From NCBI GenBank assembly GCA_002150815.3, contig NDFF03000372.1, positions 148,743 through 212,742 of the forward strand: 64,000 nucleotides of DNA, given 5' to 3'. Position 1 is the first letter of the stretch, and each line of letters begins with the position of its first letter. Positions 12,200 to 22,800 of this stretch are shown here, piece by piece. This DNA comes from Grammothele lineata (taxonomy: Eukaryota > Basidiomycota > Agaricomycetes > Polyporales > Polyporaceae). The position numbers were made by a program, and so were the translations under genes. A model generated the notes under the pieces. That model saw only the letters and a program-made list of their open reading frames with translations, was not told the DNA's origin and made no database searches.

Positions 12200-13019
12200 C
12201 TACGTAGTTACATTCGACTGAGGCGGTAAGTACCCTTGCATTTCTAAGAATCGGACTATGACGTTCACAGCTTCTTCCGTATTGCACTTGTCGGTCCTGA
12301 TGTGCACGTCGGGATTCTCTGGGACTTCGTACGGAGAAGATATCCCGGTGAACTCTGGAGTCGTTGAGCCAGGTCAACCACCCATCGGCCGAACGCCATC
12401 TCGCGACCTCACCTTGTATCTTCCCCTCCCTCGCCATCTTATACAGCCCCTTCGGATCCCTTGCCTCCGCGACCTCCAGCGGCGCGTCGACCCACACCTC
12501 GACAAACCCCAGCCCCGCGCTCTCATGGATCTCACGCGCCGCCGCGCGGTCCGCCGCGAACGGCGCGATGAACGCGACGACGGACACGATGCATGCGTCC
12601 GCGAAGAGCTTTGCGAGCTCCGCCGCGCGCCGCACGTTCTCCGCGTGCGACGCGCGGTCGAACCCGAGGTCGTGGTTTAGGCCGTGCCGCACGTTGTCCC
12701 CGTCGAGCCGGTATGCGCACACGGGACGTGGGGCGCGGCGGAGGAGATGCTCCTCGAGCGCGCAGGCGATGGTGGACTGTGCACGAAGCGTACTGCGTGA
12801 GCATTACTGCCGTGCACTATGTCGGGACGGTGAAGGAAGCTCGCCTTCCCAGCGGCGCTGAGGCCAGTCAGCCAGATCGTGAAGCCTTTCTGGCCGAGGA
12901 GCTCGGCGCGTTCGCTTGCGGTGACGGAGCCTTGAAAGTGACCTCAAAAATTACTCAATGCACTCGCCATTTCACTTTGTCAACACACCTGGATGGTATG
13001 TGATGTTTGTGGCTGACAT
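12200..13019 (-). CDS. Adenylyl-sulfate (APS) kinase, inner tandem copy
   Basis: APS kinase phosphorylates adenosine 5'-phosphosulfate to PAPS in cytosolic sulfate assimilation. Four exons (13019-12989, 12930-12845, 12776-12413, 12354-12200) give 211 residues. Visible motifs: P-loop [53 protein letters not shown], and [20 protein letters not shown]. It is a diverged tandem copy of the gene at 13384-14346, sharing three intron positions and lacking the fourth. The intron inside the P-loop (between Lys and Ser) begins GCGAGC instead of GT; if retained (68 nt) it breaks the frame. No CACGTG box is seen upstream. The C-terminus carries a short extra tail (LPPQSNVTT). The protein looks intact, so a working paralogue is likely, but splicing efficiency is uncertain. 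Confidence 0.87.
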
Positions 13020-13383
13020 GGTGCGGGATGGATCCTCGAGCAGGATGGCGATATGTAGTGGCTTCTCATACTGTATCGCTCGCGAATATAAGTGCGGCAG
13101 CAGCCACTATCATGACTCGCCTAAGCGCAACACTTCTAGTTCAAGACAGCACATTTCCCATCCAGGCCATCTGAGCTCTCCGAGTCATGCACCCAATCAA
13201 GAACATGCCAGTCGCACTATCCCCGCTACTGCCACACGACGTGCGTTCCACCCCACCCTCATAACTGAACCTAGTGATGGGTAACTTCTATTGAGATGCC
13301 ATTCTATACGTACATACATGCCGCCGAGTCACAACCAACAACCCGTGCAAGCAGAGGCGCAGGGGAGCGAAATAAGGGATAAT
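13020..13383. promoter_or_regulatory. Spacer between tandem APS kinases
   Basis: This 364-bp spacer is the promoter region of the inner copy and the 3' region of the outer one. I find no CACGTG core here, unlike upstream of the outer copy. Confidence 0.4.
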
Positions 13384-14346
13384 TTAGATGAACTTCTTCT
13401 CCGCCAAGTAGTCGGTGATGCGCCGCACGGACTCGGCGACGTCGCACTCGTCCGTCTTGATGTGCACCTCCGGGTTTTCGGGCGCCTCGTACGGCGACGA
13501 GATACCAGTGAAGTCTGCTCTCGCGCGTCAGCATAAGGATCAGTGCGACGAGAGTGGTGGAAACGGCACGCACCCTTGATCTCGCCCGCGCGCGCCTTCT
13601 TGTAGAGGCCCTTGGGGTCGCGCGCCTCGACGACGGCGAGGGGCGCATCGATGAATACCTCGACGAACGCGAGGCCCGCCTTCTCGTGCAGCTCGCGCGC
13701 GACGGCGCGGTCTGCGCGGAAGGGCGAGATGAACGCGGTGAGGGTGATGCAGCACGAGTCCGCGAAGAGCTTCGAGACCTGTTTTGTTTGAGCGCGCGCG
13801 CGAGGGCAGGCCCGCGCCCCGAAGCCGAACCACACGGGCGGCGGGGAGGGATGAATGATGCGCAGATTGACAGTTTTGTTAATGCAGCAGCGAGCAAGGG
13901 GAAGAGGAGGCTCGGTGAGATGCAACCCTTCGCGCACGGGAAGAAGAGGTACGCACCTCGCCGATCCGGCGGATGTTCTCGTTGCGCGACTTGTCGTCGA
14001 AGCCGAGGTCCTTGTTCAGCCCGAACCGGATGTTGTCCCCATCGAGGCGGTACGTGAACTTGTGCAGGTGGAGGAGGTGCTGCTCGAGCGCGCACGCGAC
14101 TGTCGACTGCCCCAGCCCAACTCTCCTCAGCCCCGCTGCACGGATATGCTACGACGAGGAAGACGCACCTTGCCGCTCGCGCTCAGACCGGTGAACCAGA
14201 CGGTCACACCCTTCTGGGAGAGGAGGCTCGCGCGCTCCTCCGCGTTCACAGAGCCTGCCCATCGCACACCGATCAGCATCGCGCACCCCCAGGGTCGCGC
14301 GCCGCGCTTGACACTCACCGGCGTGGAAGGTGATGTTGGTAGACAT
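13384..14346 (-). CDS. MET14: Adenylyl-sulfate (APS) kinase, outer tandem copy
   Basis: The canonical fungal APS kinase: ATP plus APS gives PAPS, the step after ATP sulfurylase. Five exons (14346-14319, 14254-14169, 14106-13957, 13778-13574, 13514-13384) give 199 residues, close to the usual 200. Motifs in order: GLSASGKST P-loop, [74 protein letters not shown]. All introns are GT-AG. A CACGTGA box lies about 125 bp upstream of the ATG. Together with the downstream copy it forms a head-to-tail tandem duplication. The other sulfate-pathway genes are not in the window. Confidence 0.92.
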
Positions 14347-15000
14347 GTCTTGGTACCGAAAAAAAGTCGACGAACGGTAAAAGGGAGTGGGGTAGGAGGC
14401 TGGGGAGGACGGGGGCGGGATGCTTGCACCCCTCCGGTGCCCGTCGCAAAGCGTATAAGTACTTTTCTCGCACGTGACGCCGTCGCCCCGCCGCGCACGG
14501 CGACGCGCGCGTACAGCGAATCGCGCGGCACCCAATTCGCGCGTCGGCGGTGCGGATGATTCAGCGCGGCTCTGAATTCCAGATGGCAGGACGCGGCCTG
14601 CCACAGAGGCTCGGGGCGGGGGCCAATCGACGCACGCTGGTATGCGCAGAGGAGATGTGTGAGCTGCGGGCCCGGTCACGGGCACCTTCCAACAGTGGGA
14701 GGGACGACGGTTACTTGCGGCGTCTCACTGGCTCGCGCGCGGGGGCGCGCGCGTGGCGACGGGGGCCAACAGTCACAGCTTCGACTGATTGAGGGGTATG
14801 GGATTCGTACAATTACAGCCGCGGCCCAATCGGGGCGCGCGGAATAACATGAGAAAGCGCAGGGGTCCGGCGAAGCGTACAAACAGCGTTACAGACGACT
14901 AGCGAGTGAGCGATATGAAGGTGAAGGCGGCGGACCGTGGAAGAGAAGCGTGAATCAGAAGGAACGGATCTGGTTAGGCGTGCAGCGAACGGGCTAGCGC
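14347..15000. promoter_or_regulatory. Promoter region of outer APS kinase
   Basis: About 650 bp of GC-rich spacer between the APS kinase start and the pyroglutamyl peptidase stop. It contains the CACGTGA box annotated separately and a low-complexity GCGCGC stretch near 14737-14750. No gene seen. Confidence 0.4.
14471..14477 (-). promoter_or_regulatory. CACGTGA box upstream of APS kinase
   Basis: On the gene's strand this reads TCACGTG, the Cbf1/Met4-type E-box known from yeast sulfur genes, 125 bp before the ATG. The match is seen directly; its use in this fungus is inferred from the target gene being in sulfate assimilation. Confidence 0.5.
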
Positions 15001-16107
15001 TCACACATGGCGCATTTTGCCACAGACCCAAAGTACAATCCGCTGGATTGCGTCTGTAACCTGCTCTGTGCTCAACGGCTGGTCGACCGGGGGACAATGC
15101 ATAAAGAGCACGGGGGTCGACTTCGGAGGGCTACTCCGTTCCTTGAACTTCTCTTGGGGCGCGATCCCACGCTTGGCTTCTGCCATCGAGCAATAGAATA
15201 TGAAGTCGCAGAGATAGTGACCAGCGTCCATAGAAGAGTAGACATGCTAAGGCGCGGGGAGGAGTCATCTAAGCGCCTTACGCAGCAGAGGAACGGAACC
15301 AGACAGACCTCTATGCCTGCCTCTTTCAGATGGACAACCAATTTGGGTACGTCGACGTCGGTGGAGAGTTCCTCCGGGAAGGTCTCGTAACCCTTGCCGA
15401 AGCCACGGTTTGGAGGTGGAGGAATATCGACGACAACGGCGTCCGTGTTGCCCTCCGGGCCGTTGCCGCTGTGTGCGAGAGAACCGAGCAACATGCGCTC
15501 CATGCGGGCGAGGTCGGCTTCGGTAGCCTCCGTGATGGGGTCTTTGGGAAGATGGACGATAGGAGCGTACTCGCCGTCGGCATCCTTCATTCTGTAGCCG
15601 TTCTTGTGACCAATTCGCTCGATGCGGAGTGGACCTCTTCCAGCAACGCCTATGTGGAAGACGAAGTCGTAGCCGTTGGGTGGGGGAGGAGGGAGGGCCA
15701 TTGCAGGGTCAGCGGGCTCTGGCAAGGCGGGGGGTCGACTATGGAAGCCGGGGGTGGTGCTAAGGACAGCCTGATAGGTGACAGGAACCTGAAGAGTGGT
15801 GATGTGAATCTGCTGAGGGCGGCTGAAGAGCTCCTCGACCTCTTCTGTAATCATGGTGTTCTGGTCGGTGGGAATGAAGTCCGGGGAGGGGTCAGTGTAG
15901 AGGATGGTATTGTGGAGGGGCTTGACGGCGAGCCATGAGGGGTTCTGGGCGTACTTGCCAAACGGCTGAAGACGCGAAGGGAGGGAACATACGTGCCCGT
16001 CAGTCGTAGAACGCGGACAGAGAATGAGGACATACGCCGAAACCGGTGATGAGAACGCGGAGGGCGTTGGGGTCGATATTGTCGGAGGCGGAGACTATGG
16101 GCGGCAT
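15001..16107 (-). CDS. Pyroglutamyl peptidase I-like cysteine peptidase (family C15)
   Basis: C15 peptidases remove N-terminal pyroglutamate from peptides in the cytosol. Three exons (16107-16036, 15965-15309, 15246-15001) give 324 residues, longer than bacterial members (about 215) as is common in fungi. The start has the family motif VLITGFGPFGKYAQNPSW. The centre has GYDFVFHIGVAGRG. The catalytic Cys is the C of GHYLCDFIFYCS and the His is in VLFMHCPP. Loops rich in Pro and a charged segment (KFKERSSPPKS) account for the extra length. ATG at 16107 is directly before the conserved beta strand. It is divergent from the Mgs1 gene. Confidence 0.88.
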
Positions 16108-16614
16108 GGCTGGCGTGTAAGGAGCGACGGCGTGCACCTACGCGCGGGTGGCGGAGGCGAGAGATTGGGCAGGCGTTAAGTAGGGGAGGGAGCGGGGGCG
16201 CTGGGACGGAACGGAGGAAGATGGGGCGAGCAAGGCCAAGGACGGAGAGGCGATCGATGAGCGACGCTCGAGCGGACCGTGCGCCACCGTGCGTGCTGAA
16301 CCCAATCTGCTCCAAATCTCGGCCACGGCTTGGCCACGGCGCACCCCGAGCGCACCCCGCTTTCGCCCCACCCAATCGCACGCGGCCCGGGCACCAGACT
16401 CACCCCACAGCGACTCATCCTCGGCCACCCCCGCCCTGGGCGAAGCCTCCTTCTGCGCCTGCAGGCGTACATATCGCACCCCGGGAAGACACAACACACC
16501 CCATGTGTGCGTCATCGGTCCCCATTTCCACTCCGCGGCCCTCCTGCTGGCTTGTGGGGCGGAAGAATCACCGGGGGCATTGACGAATGAGACACGTAGT
16601 TGCACGTAGACTTC

Positions 16615-17309
16615 ACGCGTGCAATACTTACAATGACTCCTGCGTGAAACGCGCTGCGGCACGCAGGAATCACATGACTGACATGACTTATGGTGCATGC
16701 GTGAACCGCTCGACAAAACGAATTGTCTGACAGAATATGATGTCTGCGTGAGCCTTGCGTGAAACGCGTTTTCATGCGTGCTAATTGAGTGAAACGCGAA
16801 AACCGCGCAAAACGCAATTGGCACTTACCATGCTGCATGCGTGAGCCTTGTGGTGATTCCACCCGTAACACGCTAGAAAAACTTATTGTGAATCAATAGT
16901 GTGTTATCAATGCTCCGTCTAGCATCACAAAATTAGCAATGTAAGTATCCCTAACGTGACGCCAAAATGATTACGACTGAATCATTCATCAATGCCCCCG
17001 GTGAATCGCTCAGAACGCTTGTCATCCGTTCCGTCGCAGCCGTCGGAGCGCCCATTACGACCCTGCACAGCACGTGACCGACGCGTTGGTCGCGCGTCGC
17101 GATTCGCTCTCGCCGCCGCCAGGCTGACGGTCGCTCCGCCAGGTTACGGCACGCGTTCTTTTCCTCTTCTCACTCTCCCATCTAGTTGTCGCGTTTTGCT
17201 GTGGTATCTAGTATCTGGACATCTTGATTTGGATGGAATATGAGCGCGGATAGGAACAACAAAGGTGCGGCTTCCTCGATCGCTCATCCCTTGATCATCC
17301 TTGACGCGT
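16615..17309. promoter_or_regulatory. Five ACGCGT (MCB-like) boxes upstream of Mgs1
   Basis: ACGCGT occurs at 16615, 16764, 17081, 17151 and 17304, all between the peptidase start (16107) and the Mgs1 ATPase start. ACGCGT is the MluI cell-cycle box bound by MBF in yeasts, which times S-phase genes. The boxes are directly visible; MBF control is inferred from the DNA-repair role of the downstream gene. The surrounding 16108-17361 interval holds no other supported gene. Confidence 0.5.
16641..16844 (+). repeat. Dispersed TGCGTGA heptamer cluster
   Basis: TGCGTGA occurs five times (16641, 16698, 16745, 16756, 16838), with a TGCGTGC at 16775 and a related GAGTGAAACGCG nearby. Several are followed by AACGCG or GCCTTG. 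It looks like a degraded short repeat or a binding-site array. Confidence 0.55.
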
Positions 17310-17361
17310 CTTGTACGGTCTTCAGTGACATGGTAAGCGCATCTGATCGTGATGTTTGTGC

Positions 17362-19648
17362 ATGCCTCTAAGGCCACAAAGCCCCGTCTGCTCTCAGCTT
17401 GTACCGGAACGAGACATTAATACCCACCTCGATAACAACTGCTCGGAAGATGCCCGTCCGACCCCTCTCTCCAGCACGCAAAAGGGCAAGATGTCTCAAG
17501 CATCCCTCACTTCTCTCTTCACCCCATCCCAAAAGGCAGCGTCCTCTTCCGCGTACTACGCGCCCTCTTCGTCAAAGCACTCTCGCAAGCGTACCTCTGG
17601 CGCGGAGGACGCCGTTGCGGATGCTACCCCACTCAAGCGACCACGAGTCGCCGCGGCGTCACGTCTCCAAGCGGCCGCCCCCCTCGCAGAACGTCTGCGC
17701 CCGCACTCGCTGGACGAATTTGTAGGGCAGCCTCACCTTACGGAGCCGGGATCCCTTCTCATGAGCCATCTCGACCGAGGCGCGACGGGCAGCATCATCT
17801 TCTGGGGACCGCCCGGGTGCGTGCGTCATTCGGACGAATTGTCCGTTTACAACGTGTGTTCTGACACGGCGGGATAGTTGCGGGAAGACGACGCTGGCAC
17901 GGCTCCTGGCGCAACGTACCGATGCCGTCTTCAAGGAGCTGAGTGCGACCGACTCCGGGATTGCCGAGGTACGAGCCGTCGTCGAAGAAGCCAAGAGCTT
18001 GCTTGCCCTCACAGGCAGGTAATGGCGTGCATGTGCTCTTCACGTAGCCGGGTCTGACGTATGTTGCATCCCAGGCGTACTATTCTCTTTTTGGATGAAG
18101 TGCATCGGTTCAACAAGGCCCAACAGGTAATGCCCAAATCCATCTCTCGTCGAAATCTACTCACAATGTGATAGGACATTTTCCTCCCATTCCTCGAGCA
18201 AGGGCACCTTCAGGTAAGGCTACCGTTTACTCGCGTGTCGATGCGACGCCGCTAACAACCTGAAAGCTGATAGGCGCAACCACGGAGAACCCGTCTTTTC
18301 GTTTGACGAGCGCGTTGTTGAGTCGTTGTCGGTTCGTAGTTCCGCTCTGTCATAAACGCGTGTGAAATGACGGCCCCGTGCAGCGTGTTCATCCTGGAGC
18401 GATTGAGTGACGAGAATGTCAAGAAAATTGTTGTGCAAGCTGTTCAACGTGTATCGGACAACGATGCAGCTTCGAAGGAGCCCCTGCCGCCCTCTTCGCC
18501 TGTGAACGAAATCGAGATCTTGGACGACGACATCAGCGAGGTCGCCAGTTCTCAGCCCGACGTCGAAGAGCCCCTCACACAATCGCCAAAATTGTCGCAG
18601 TCGTCGCAGCCACGGCCGTCTCAGCCGTCACAACCGTCGTCTTCGACTCAAGTTTCCGTCTCGCTCGTCCCAGATGTCAATGTCGACGCTGATACGGACA
18701 CGGACCCGTCGTTCCCCGCCTTCCCGCACTTCACGCCCAAGGTACTCTCCACGATCGTCTCGCTCTCCACAGGTGACGCACGCACCGCGCTCTCCCTGAC
18801 CGAGCTCGTCCTGAACGCCGCCCCCACCTCCGCCGGGGACGTTGATGAGCCGAAGCTACTCGCCGCGCTCCGGCGCTCGGTCGCGACCGCGTACGACCGC
18901 GGCGGGGACAGCCACTACGACATGATCTCCGCGCTGCACAAATCTGTGAGAGGCAGCCAGGGCAGCGCTGCATTGTACTGGCTCGCACGCATGCTGAGCG
19001 CGGGCGAGGACCCGCTCTACGTCGCGCGTAGGATGGTTGTGTGCGCGAGCGAGGACGTCGGGATGGCGGACAGCCATGCGCTCCCCCTGGTCAGTCTCAG
19101 GCTCTCCCTCGCCCCGCCCCCCTCTACCGTTATGACGTTGCTGATCAGACGTCTCCCCCGTCTGTCCACAGGCGATGGCGACGTACCAAGCGTGCCAAGT
19201 CATCGGCATGCCCGAGTGCCGCATCAACCTCGCGCACCTCGTCACCTACCTCTCCGAGGCGCCCAAGTCAACGCGCGCGTACGAGGGCTACAGCCGCGCG
19301 GAGGAGGCCGCGAAGCTCGACCCGTCCATCCCCGTGCCGCTCGCGATGCGCAACGCCCCGACGCGGCTCATGAAGGAGCTCGGGTACGCGCGCGGGTACA
19401 AGTATAACCCGGACTATACGTACGTCCAGGCCCGGTTCCGGTGCTTCATTATGGGGGGTGAGGGACTAACGTTTACATGTAGGCATCCCGTCACGAACGA
19501 CTACCTGCCGATTCAGTTCCGAGGAGACGAGTTCTTGAGAAAGGAAGGTGATCTGAGCGGGAAAACGTGGGACGAAGACGCCCTTCGGCAGTGGGAGTTC
19601 GATGAAAATGGAGGCAGGTCATGGTCAGGTAGGCCACCGGAGGATTAA
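17362..19648 (+). CDS. MGS1: Mgs1/WRNIP1-type AAA+ ATPase
   Basis: A replication-maintenance ATPase related to RarA, acting at stalled forks with PCNA and ubiquitin. Eight exons (17362-17816, 17878-18018, 18075-18126, 18175-18213, 18267-18331, 18384-19089, 19172-19419, 19483-19648) give 623 residues. Walker A is GPPGCGKTTLA, Walker [12 protein letters not shown], sensor 1 [10 protein letters not shown], arginine finger LLSRCR. A low-complexity acidic insert of about 100 residues follows the arginine finger. The N-terminus resembles a ubiquitin-binding UBZ finger ([21 protein letters not shown]) but the first expected Cys is Ser. The true start may be further upstream: ATG at 17240 plus a 7-nt exon (17326-17332) would also join in frame. 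The helical C-terminal domain ends with [18 protein letters not shown]. Confidence 0.9.
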
Positions 19649-19828
19649 TCTCATCATCTAGTCTCGAATCTCTTGTATGTTGCTGCTGCTTTGTTGCTAT
19701 CACTGCTTGCTTTCACACGATACACACCACTGCACACTTAATCACCCTGTAACATAAGACACCTGAGAACGACATGTAGCGAGATAATTGAGTACAGATA
19801 ATATAAGGCCATAACGAAACAGTAGACA

Positions 19829-22800
19829 CTAGGACGAAACCCGCCACAATCGCTTCCTGCAGTTTGCTGCACCACAGCAGCATGGAACATGGACAGCACC
19901 ATCAATTGCCTATAAAAAGTCTGAAATGAGAATTTGAAAATCTTTGTTATAAATGCAAGACCATACCTCTTCCTCTGGCTCTTCATCACCCTCATCATGT
20001 CGGCCATAATACGAAAAGCAGAGTTCCTGGAACGGCTCGACCTCGCGTATGGTGAAGATGGCCAGCAGAGGCTTCTCGATGTTTGACTCGTTGATGTATG
20101 CAGCAACAATAGCACAGTTGGGATCACAACTATGGTTCTGAAGATTGGGCACACATTGGTAATCCGGGTGGGAAAACATTCATGAATGACTCACCAGATA
20201 GCGAGTGAACTAGAGCGGAACGTAAGAAATAGATATTAGATGGTAAGTGACGTACTCACATTGCCTGCATGGTAAGCATCAATAGTGAGCCCCTCCTCGG
20301 CTTCGATATGGTAGAAATCGATGTCGAATAGGTAGGTCCTTCCAAATTTGTTGTAGATCCTTCAGAGGCTAAATAAACGCGCTAGACTGCGCGCAAAACG
20401 AGTAAATACTTACTGGCCCCGCTTTTCAGCCTCTATTTCTGTGATATATTCACCGGCGTATACTCCCAGATACGTATACGCTGGAATCTTCTTGCTGCCG
20501 GCAAAGATCCCTACAGATGCTTCAGTATTATTCGTATAATCATGAACATGAGGTGTCATACCCCAACCCTTGTTCGGGGTCTTCTGAATGCTTATTTCGT
20601 GCTGTCTTCCACGCTGGATGACCTGAAATAACAACTCAGAAAGTCAGTGGCGATGGATAGGCAACCAACTCACTCGGTTGGGACAATCATCCGAGCAGCC
20701 GCATTTCATGTTGCATTCCACCACAGGATAATCCTCCATACCGGGAAGGAGTCGTCCCTCCTTGTACATGAAGCCGGCCGGGAACGGTTCGCTGGACCTC
20801 ATGATGTTCTTCTGCTTCTTGATGCACGCGCAGGTCTTCGACTTTGGATTGCACGGTCCGCGGCAGCCGCACCCCTGCAGTGTGTCGTAGTCGGGCTTGG
20901 GAACATCCTGTCCGTGCCACATCTGATTCGAATAGTGGAACTCGAGGGGTGGCGCGGGGTCTAGATCGACGTCGTTGATGATTCGGATGGGTGGTGCATA
21001 CGGCTCATCCCTCGCGGTGTGGTCCTTGATCGCGGCTTCGAAGACGGCGACGAGGGCGGCGCGGCGCGCGACCTCGTTAGATGCGTTCATGTGGTCCTGG
21101 AGTTCGTGCGGAATGTCCTCCGCGCGTTCGGTGACGGGGGCAAATTCCCTGGCAATCCGTTCTTTGTCTTTGGCCCAGGAAAGCGCTTCGAAACCGGACG
21201 CCTCGAAAGCTCGTGAAAATTTGTTGACCTTTGATCGCGTGATCCCGCCCTGAGCAATTACGTCATCGTCACTTCCTGTTTGGACATGGACGCGCCCATT
21301 ATTAGCGCGCTTGCGGAGGCGGGTCTGCCTCCGCTCAGCCTCTGGCTGTGGCTCGACAGACGACTGATTTGACGCCGAGTTTGAGGCGCGTGTTGAACGA
21401 CGGGGTAGCGGGGCAGACGTTGATGATGAAGCTTCCGGATCCACGTAGTTGTGGCGTAGCCTTCGTCTCGGTAATGGTCTTTGTACTGGTTCGCTCCCAT
21501 CTCGCTAGTCCCTGCTTGAGCTTCTGCCCGAGTGTCGTTGGATTATCACTTACCTCGGCTTCTGGAGTATGGTCTGACGACAAGGATGGAGTTGACGAGG
21601 TCTTTACGTGTTCGTCTTCCGTCGAAGTAGTCGGTGAACGTGACCTTGGTGGACTGACCACTTCCTCGAGAGGATCCGACGTCGGCGAGGGAACCTCAGT
21701 CGCAGTTATTGAAGAGGGAACATACACGGATGACCCGCTCGGAGCTGACGCAGTTCGAAGGGGCGAAGACATCGGTGCAGCTTTGCTTTCCAGAGTTGCA
21801 CCCGGTGTACTGGCCGTAGCGAGTTGACTCTGCTGAACACCCCTCATAAACTCTTGGCGGCGAGGAAGCGGGAGGCTCGAAATGAACTGTGTGTCCTGCG
21901 GTAGACTCTCCGTAGCCGGTGGCGCCGTGGAAGCCTGTCCCACTCCGGTTGCTTGACCAACATCGGCGTTGAGCGAAACGTTACTGGATGTATCGGGGAC
22001 ACTGACACGCCTCCTTGGAAGCGGAGGTGTAGTTACGAGCACCTTGCTCTTTCCGGGAGACAAGTGACCTCGAGAGAGAGGTCCTTTCCGCGCGCTACGG
22101 ATGGCATTGAAATCTACCATCTTGGGAATCGTGAAGTTTGGCGTCTCAGGCGGCTTGACAAGGGCGGGAGTAGAACCGGGAAGGGCTGTTGACGGAAAAA
22201 ATGCTGGATTATAGAGTTTAGGATCTTGGTGGACTGACGCAATACTATACACTCGCCTTTGGTTCTGGGAAGCGGAAGCGATTCTGCTGCAGACATGGAG
22301 GTGGCGGTAGCTGTGATACTGCCCTTAGGAACCAAAGGTGATAGGGGAGCAAGTACGGCAGGATGATCAGACTCGCGCGATGGTCTGCCACCAACATCGT
22401 CCGTCAAATCTATCACGTTATTGCGAGCATTCTTGTTCTTCGCCTCCCGAATAATCTGAGAGAGCGTAGGACCGAGTGGCTGGCTCGAGCGGATCTCGCA
22501 AACCGGCATACTAGCCTCGTCCGCGTCTGGAGTCTGTCCCACTTCATTTAGTGAGAAGTAGTTATCAATGAACAATGAACGAACCGTGGCTGGACCAGAA
22601 GACTCGACATTAACACTGGCACTTGGTGGAACAATTGATTGTCCCTCAGCGTTGAGCGAGGGATCATCCGCGGAAGTTACTGATTTCTCCGAGCTAAGAC
22701 CGGCGGCACACATGTCATTTGGAGTCATTGTGTGCTCGTTCGCGGACGCGTCCGTGATATTCAGTTGTCTTGAAATGCTAGGAGGCGTGCTATCCCGTTG

